Under the pieces are notes generated by a model, which was not told the DNA's origin, searched no databases, and saw nothing but the letters and a program-made list of their open reading frames with translations. The position numbers and the translations under genes are program-made. Shown piece after piece: positions 13,455 through 15,376 of a DNA stretch of 15,376 nt. Source of the stretch: JBGTBQ01 sp041749275. GTDB taxonomy: Bacteria; Acidobacteriota; Blastocatellia; Pyrinomonadales; Pyrinomonadaceae. The DNA lies in NCBI GenBank assembly GCA_041749275.1, contig JBGTBQ010000106.1:1-15376 (forward strand), given 5' to 3'. The first letter of the stretch is position 1. Every line of letters starts with the position of its first letter.

Positions 13455-14396
13455 TCAGTTAGCCAGCGCCTGCACGATAACTAACAACACGCAGGCGACG
13501 CATAGCAGCAGTAAGACGAAGAAGAATGTCCCGACGAAATCCTCGATGATAGCCATTGCCCCGAACAGCACGGACTTCGTCTGAAGCTTCCGCCCTTCGG
13601 CCTTCGCGCGTTCGCGGCGCGCGAACTCGACGCGAAAGTTTTCCACGTGGCAATAGTCGCAGAGGCAGGCGAAAGCGCCACTGTCGTACTCGATGCCGCC
13701 CCCGCAGGATTGACAGCCCGCCGTCTCGCTGCCGCGGATACTCTCTTCAAAAACGGGCGCCGCCGGCAAGCTCTTACGCAAATCTTTACTCAAATTCGAG
13801 AGGAAGATAAACACAATCATCCATACGATGAACCCGAGGAAAGCCGACAGCATGATGATGAAAGTCGCCGTTTCGCCGAGCGTCGTGAACAGTTGGTCGG
13901 CCCAAGTATCCTTGTACGTATTGCTACCGATGAGGGTGATCGGAAACACGACTAAAGGCTCGGCGAAAATCATGAGGAAGAAAAGCCAGCTTACCGGAGG
14001 GAAGGTGATGAGGTTCGCCACGCGCCAATGATTGACCGCGCTTTTGAGGAGGCGCTTAACTTCCGGTTTAAGCCGCGCTGTCGCCGCGTAATCTTTCGGC
14101 AGGGCGCTCCGCGTCTCGCAGTATGGGCACAGAACTTCCGTCTCTTTGAGTAGTACGGCGCCGCCGCATTGAACGCACTTCAGAGGCTTGAGCTTTGGCA
14201 GGTCTTTAAGGATTAACTCGGAAAGGTGTTCCCGTTTGATTTTGCCTTTTCGAAAACCTTCCAACTCTTTCGCCAGCCTTTCGAGTTTTTGGGCATGACT
14301 CCACCATAGTGCGCCTGAGACAATCAACAGAAACGGCCAGAGAACTCCTTGCAGAAGAAAAATGACGAGACAGATTTGGTAGAGGTAAAAAAACAT
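13455..14396 (-). CDS. Hypothetical membrane protein with two zinc-ribbon-like CxxC motifs
   Basis: I do not recognise the family. From ATG 14396 it is 313 aa. Hydrophobic segments lie at about 3-30, 133-156, 178-200 and 287-310, so it is probably a four-pass or similar membrane protein. A cytosolic-looking ribbon has C74/C77 (CVQC) and C90/C93 (CPYC). A second has C228/C231 (CQSC) and C246/C249 (CDYC), with an extra C244. Each pair of CxxC motifs could hold one zinc. An in-frame TTG at 14480 with AGGAAG upstream would add 28 residues. The ATG has no Shine-Dalgarno, so the start is uncertain. It follows the next gene on the same strand by at most 120 nt and may share its transcript. Confidence 0.75.
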   Translation of the reverse strand: MFFYLYQICLVIFLLQGVLWPFLLIVSGALWWSHAQKLERLAKELEGFRKGKIKREHLSELILKDLPKLKPLKCVQCGGAVLLKETEVLCPYCETRSALPKDYAATARLKPEVKRLLKSAVNHWRVANLITFPPVSWLFFLMIFAEPLVVFPITLIGSNTYKDTWADQLFTTLGETATFIIMLSAFLGFIVWMIVFIFLSNLSKDLRKSLPAAPVFEESIRGSETAGCQSCGGGIEYDSGAFACLCDYCHVENFRVEFARRERAKAEGRKLQTKSVLFGAMAIIEDFVGTFFFVLLLLCVACVLLVIVQALAN

Positions 14397-14516
14397 GCGC
14401 TGGGCAGATGGTGGAGACCGGGATTCCAGACCGGGTGCTGAACCTTGAATAAAGACGTGGCGAGCTTGGGGACTATCCAAAAACTTCCTGACTCGTGAGC
14501 CAGTCCGTTGCGAACC

Positions 14517-15149
14517 TTATTTCTTCGCGGACTTTGCCTGCGCCGTCTGCGCCTGCTCGCGGAAGAGCTTCAAGACCTCGCGCTTGTCATGATCCGTCAG
14601 ACTTTCAAGCCCGCCCGTGACGACGAACTTCTGGTTGATCCAGCGGCGGACTTTGGCGGCGTCATAGCCGAGTTCCTGCGCGCTCTGGAGTATCTCGTCG
14701 TCAAGACTCGGACTCTCCGTAGTAGGCGTCTTCGCGCTTTCCGCCGTGGGTGTCTCGGGGGCAGGCCGTGTCGGGGCTTTTACCTGCGGCGGAGGCGCTT
14801 TGTCTTGCTGTTGCGCGCGCGCGGACTTTCTCAGCTCCTCACGGTTGGTGAAGCCGCGTTTGACCTCGAAACCGAGGAGCGCAAGGGCACGTCCTACCGA
14901 ACTCGTTTCGCAGACTTCGACGTAGCTCCCCTGCTGCACGTGGCCGGCGCTGCGGAGTTCATATGCGTGGCCGGTGGCGGCGGGCAGGGCATCGTCCCCA
15001 CTGCGGAAGACCTCCGCACGCATCAGCACGAAGCCTGTCTCGGCGTTGTGTTCAAGGATGGTTGTGGTGATGCGGCCTTCCGGATATTTGGCGTAAAATT
15101 TTTCAACCCTTTCGTGGACGGTGACGTACTCGTCTATGTTGAAGCGCAT
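14517..15149 (-). CDS. Putative single-strand-annealing-like (Erf/Rad52-type) protein
   Basis: A 210-residue protein with three parts. Residues 1-105 form a compact domain starting VHERVEKFYAKYPEG and including VLMRAEVFRS, the A-TGHAYE strand and EVCETSSVGRALALLGF (78-94). That ETS-x-GRAL element resembles the alpha-helix motif of phage and plasmid proteins related to the Erf/Rad52 annealing fold. Residues 113-147 are a Pro/Thr/Ala-rich linker. Residues 149-200 form a helical tail (ILQSAQELGYDAAKVRRWINQKF), also seen in such phage proteins. If correct, it would bind or anneal single-stranded DNA. This rests on motif memory, not a search. The ATG at 15149 is preferred over an adjoining TTG at 15152. 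Confidence 0.5.
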   Translation of the reverse strand: MRFNIDEYVTVHERVEKFYAKYPEGRITTTILEHNAETGFVLMRAEVFRSGDDALPAATGHAYELRSAGHVQQGSYVEVCETSSVGRALALLGFEVKRGFTNREELRKSARAQQQDKAPPPQVKAPTRPAPETPTAESAKTPTTESPSLDDEILQSAQELGYDAAKVRRWINQKFVVTGGLESLTDHDKREVLKLFREQAQTAQAKSAKK

Positions 15150-15253
15150 CAAAGTTCGGAGCCTTTCGTGAGTTAAGTTTCGGGCGGAAACTGTAGCAGA
15201 AAAGAGTCACCAGAAGGCAAAGATTTTGCGCGATTATTAGGGCGTTTGCAAAG

Positions 15254-15376
15254 TCAGGAGGGCGGCTTCAAAATTAGCTGCAATGCTTGAGCGGGGTAAG
15301 CATCATAGAAGCGTCTCGCCTCAGCGACATTCTCCCATCCGGTGTGACGAATCATGCCCAACGCCAGATTATTAAA
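15254..15376 (-). CDS. Transposase C-terminal fragment (cut by window edge)
   Basis: An open frame on the - strand runs in from the window edge and ends at TGA (15256-15254). It gives 40 residues: LALGMIRHTGWENVAEARRF followed by YDAYPAQALQLIL and a terminal KPPS. This resembles the very end of DDE transposases of the IS4-like kind, which often close with an (A/L)LxLIR-G-xNIxxARR-(F/Y)...P-xxAL pattern. Only the last part is visible, so the family, and whether the gene is intact, cannot be told. It would mark an insertion sequence beside the conserved cluster. Confidence 0.5.
   Translation of the reverse strand, partial: FNNLALGMIRHTGWENVAEARRFYDAYPAQALQLILKPPS

Noticed and set aside
15150..15253. 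Promoter for the - strand genes
   Set aside because: The only pair I could draw (TTGCCT and TACAGT) has a 19-bp spacer and weak boxes.

Overview
The window carries the classic bacterial translation and transcription core cluster, all on the + strand: the end of tuf (EF-Tu), rpmG (L33), tRNA-Trp(CCA), secE, nusG, rplK, rplA, rplJ, rplL, rpoB and rpoC. A strong bidirectional terminator closes it. Beyond that lies a different neighbourhood on the - strand: a membrane protein with two zinc-ribbon-like motifs, a small protein resembling phage-type single-strand-annealing proteins, and, at the edge, the C-terminal tail of what looks like a transposase.

The organism is a GC-rich bacterium. rpoB and rpoC are separate and rpoC is unsplit, which argues against a cyanobacterium. 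RpoB (about 1492 aa) carries an eight-cysteine double zinc-ribbon insertion near residues 95-146. From memory this matches RpoB of Acidobacteriota, so I suggest that phylum (perhaps Blastocatellia) as an inference. L33 is the four-cysteine zinc-binding form.

Layout: 1-1066 holds the tuf end, rpmG, tRNA-Trp and secE; 1094-4139 holds nusG and the four ribosomal stalk and L1/L11 genes; 4140-4466 is a 327-nt regulatory gap before rpoB; 4467-13316 is rpoB and rpoC; 13371-13423 is the terminator; 13455-15376 is the accessory flank. EF-Tu, L33, L1, L10, L11 and L7/L12 serve the ribosome. NusG and the beta and beta' subunits form the transcribing polymerase, and SecE is part of the membrane translocon.

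The most unusual thing here is in the gaps between genes. Every gap of 70 nt or more inside the cluster holds a two-armed inverted repeat. In most of them each arm is a run of three or four degenerate 7-nt tandem units. The units differ from gap to gap but the architecture is the same. This resembles the heptanucleotide STRR repeats known from heterocystous cyanobacteria, but here they sit inside the most conserved operon of an apparently non-cyanobacterial genome. The 327-nt gap before rpoB adds a promoter-like element with a palindrome in its spacer and a perfect 10-bp attenuator-like hairpin.
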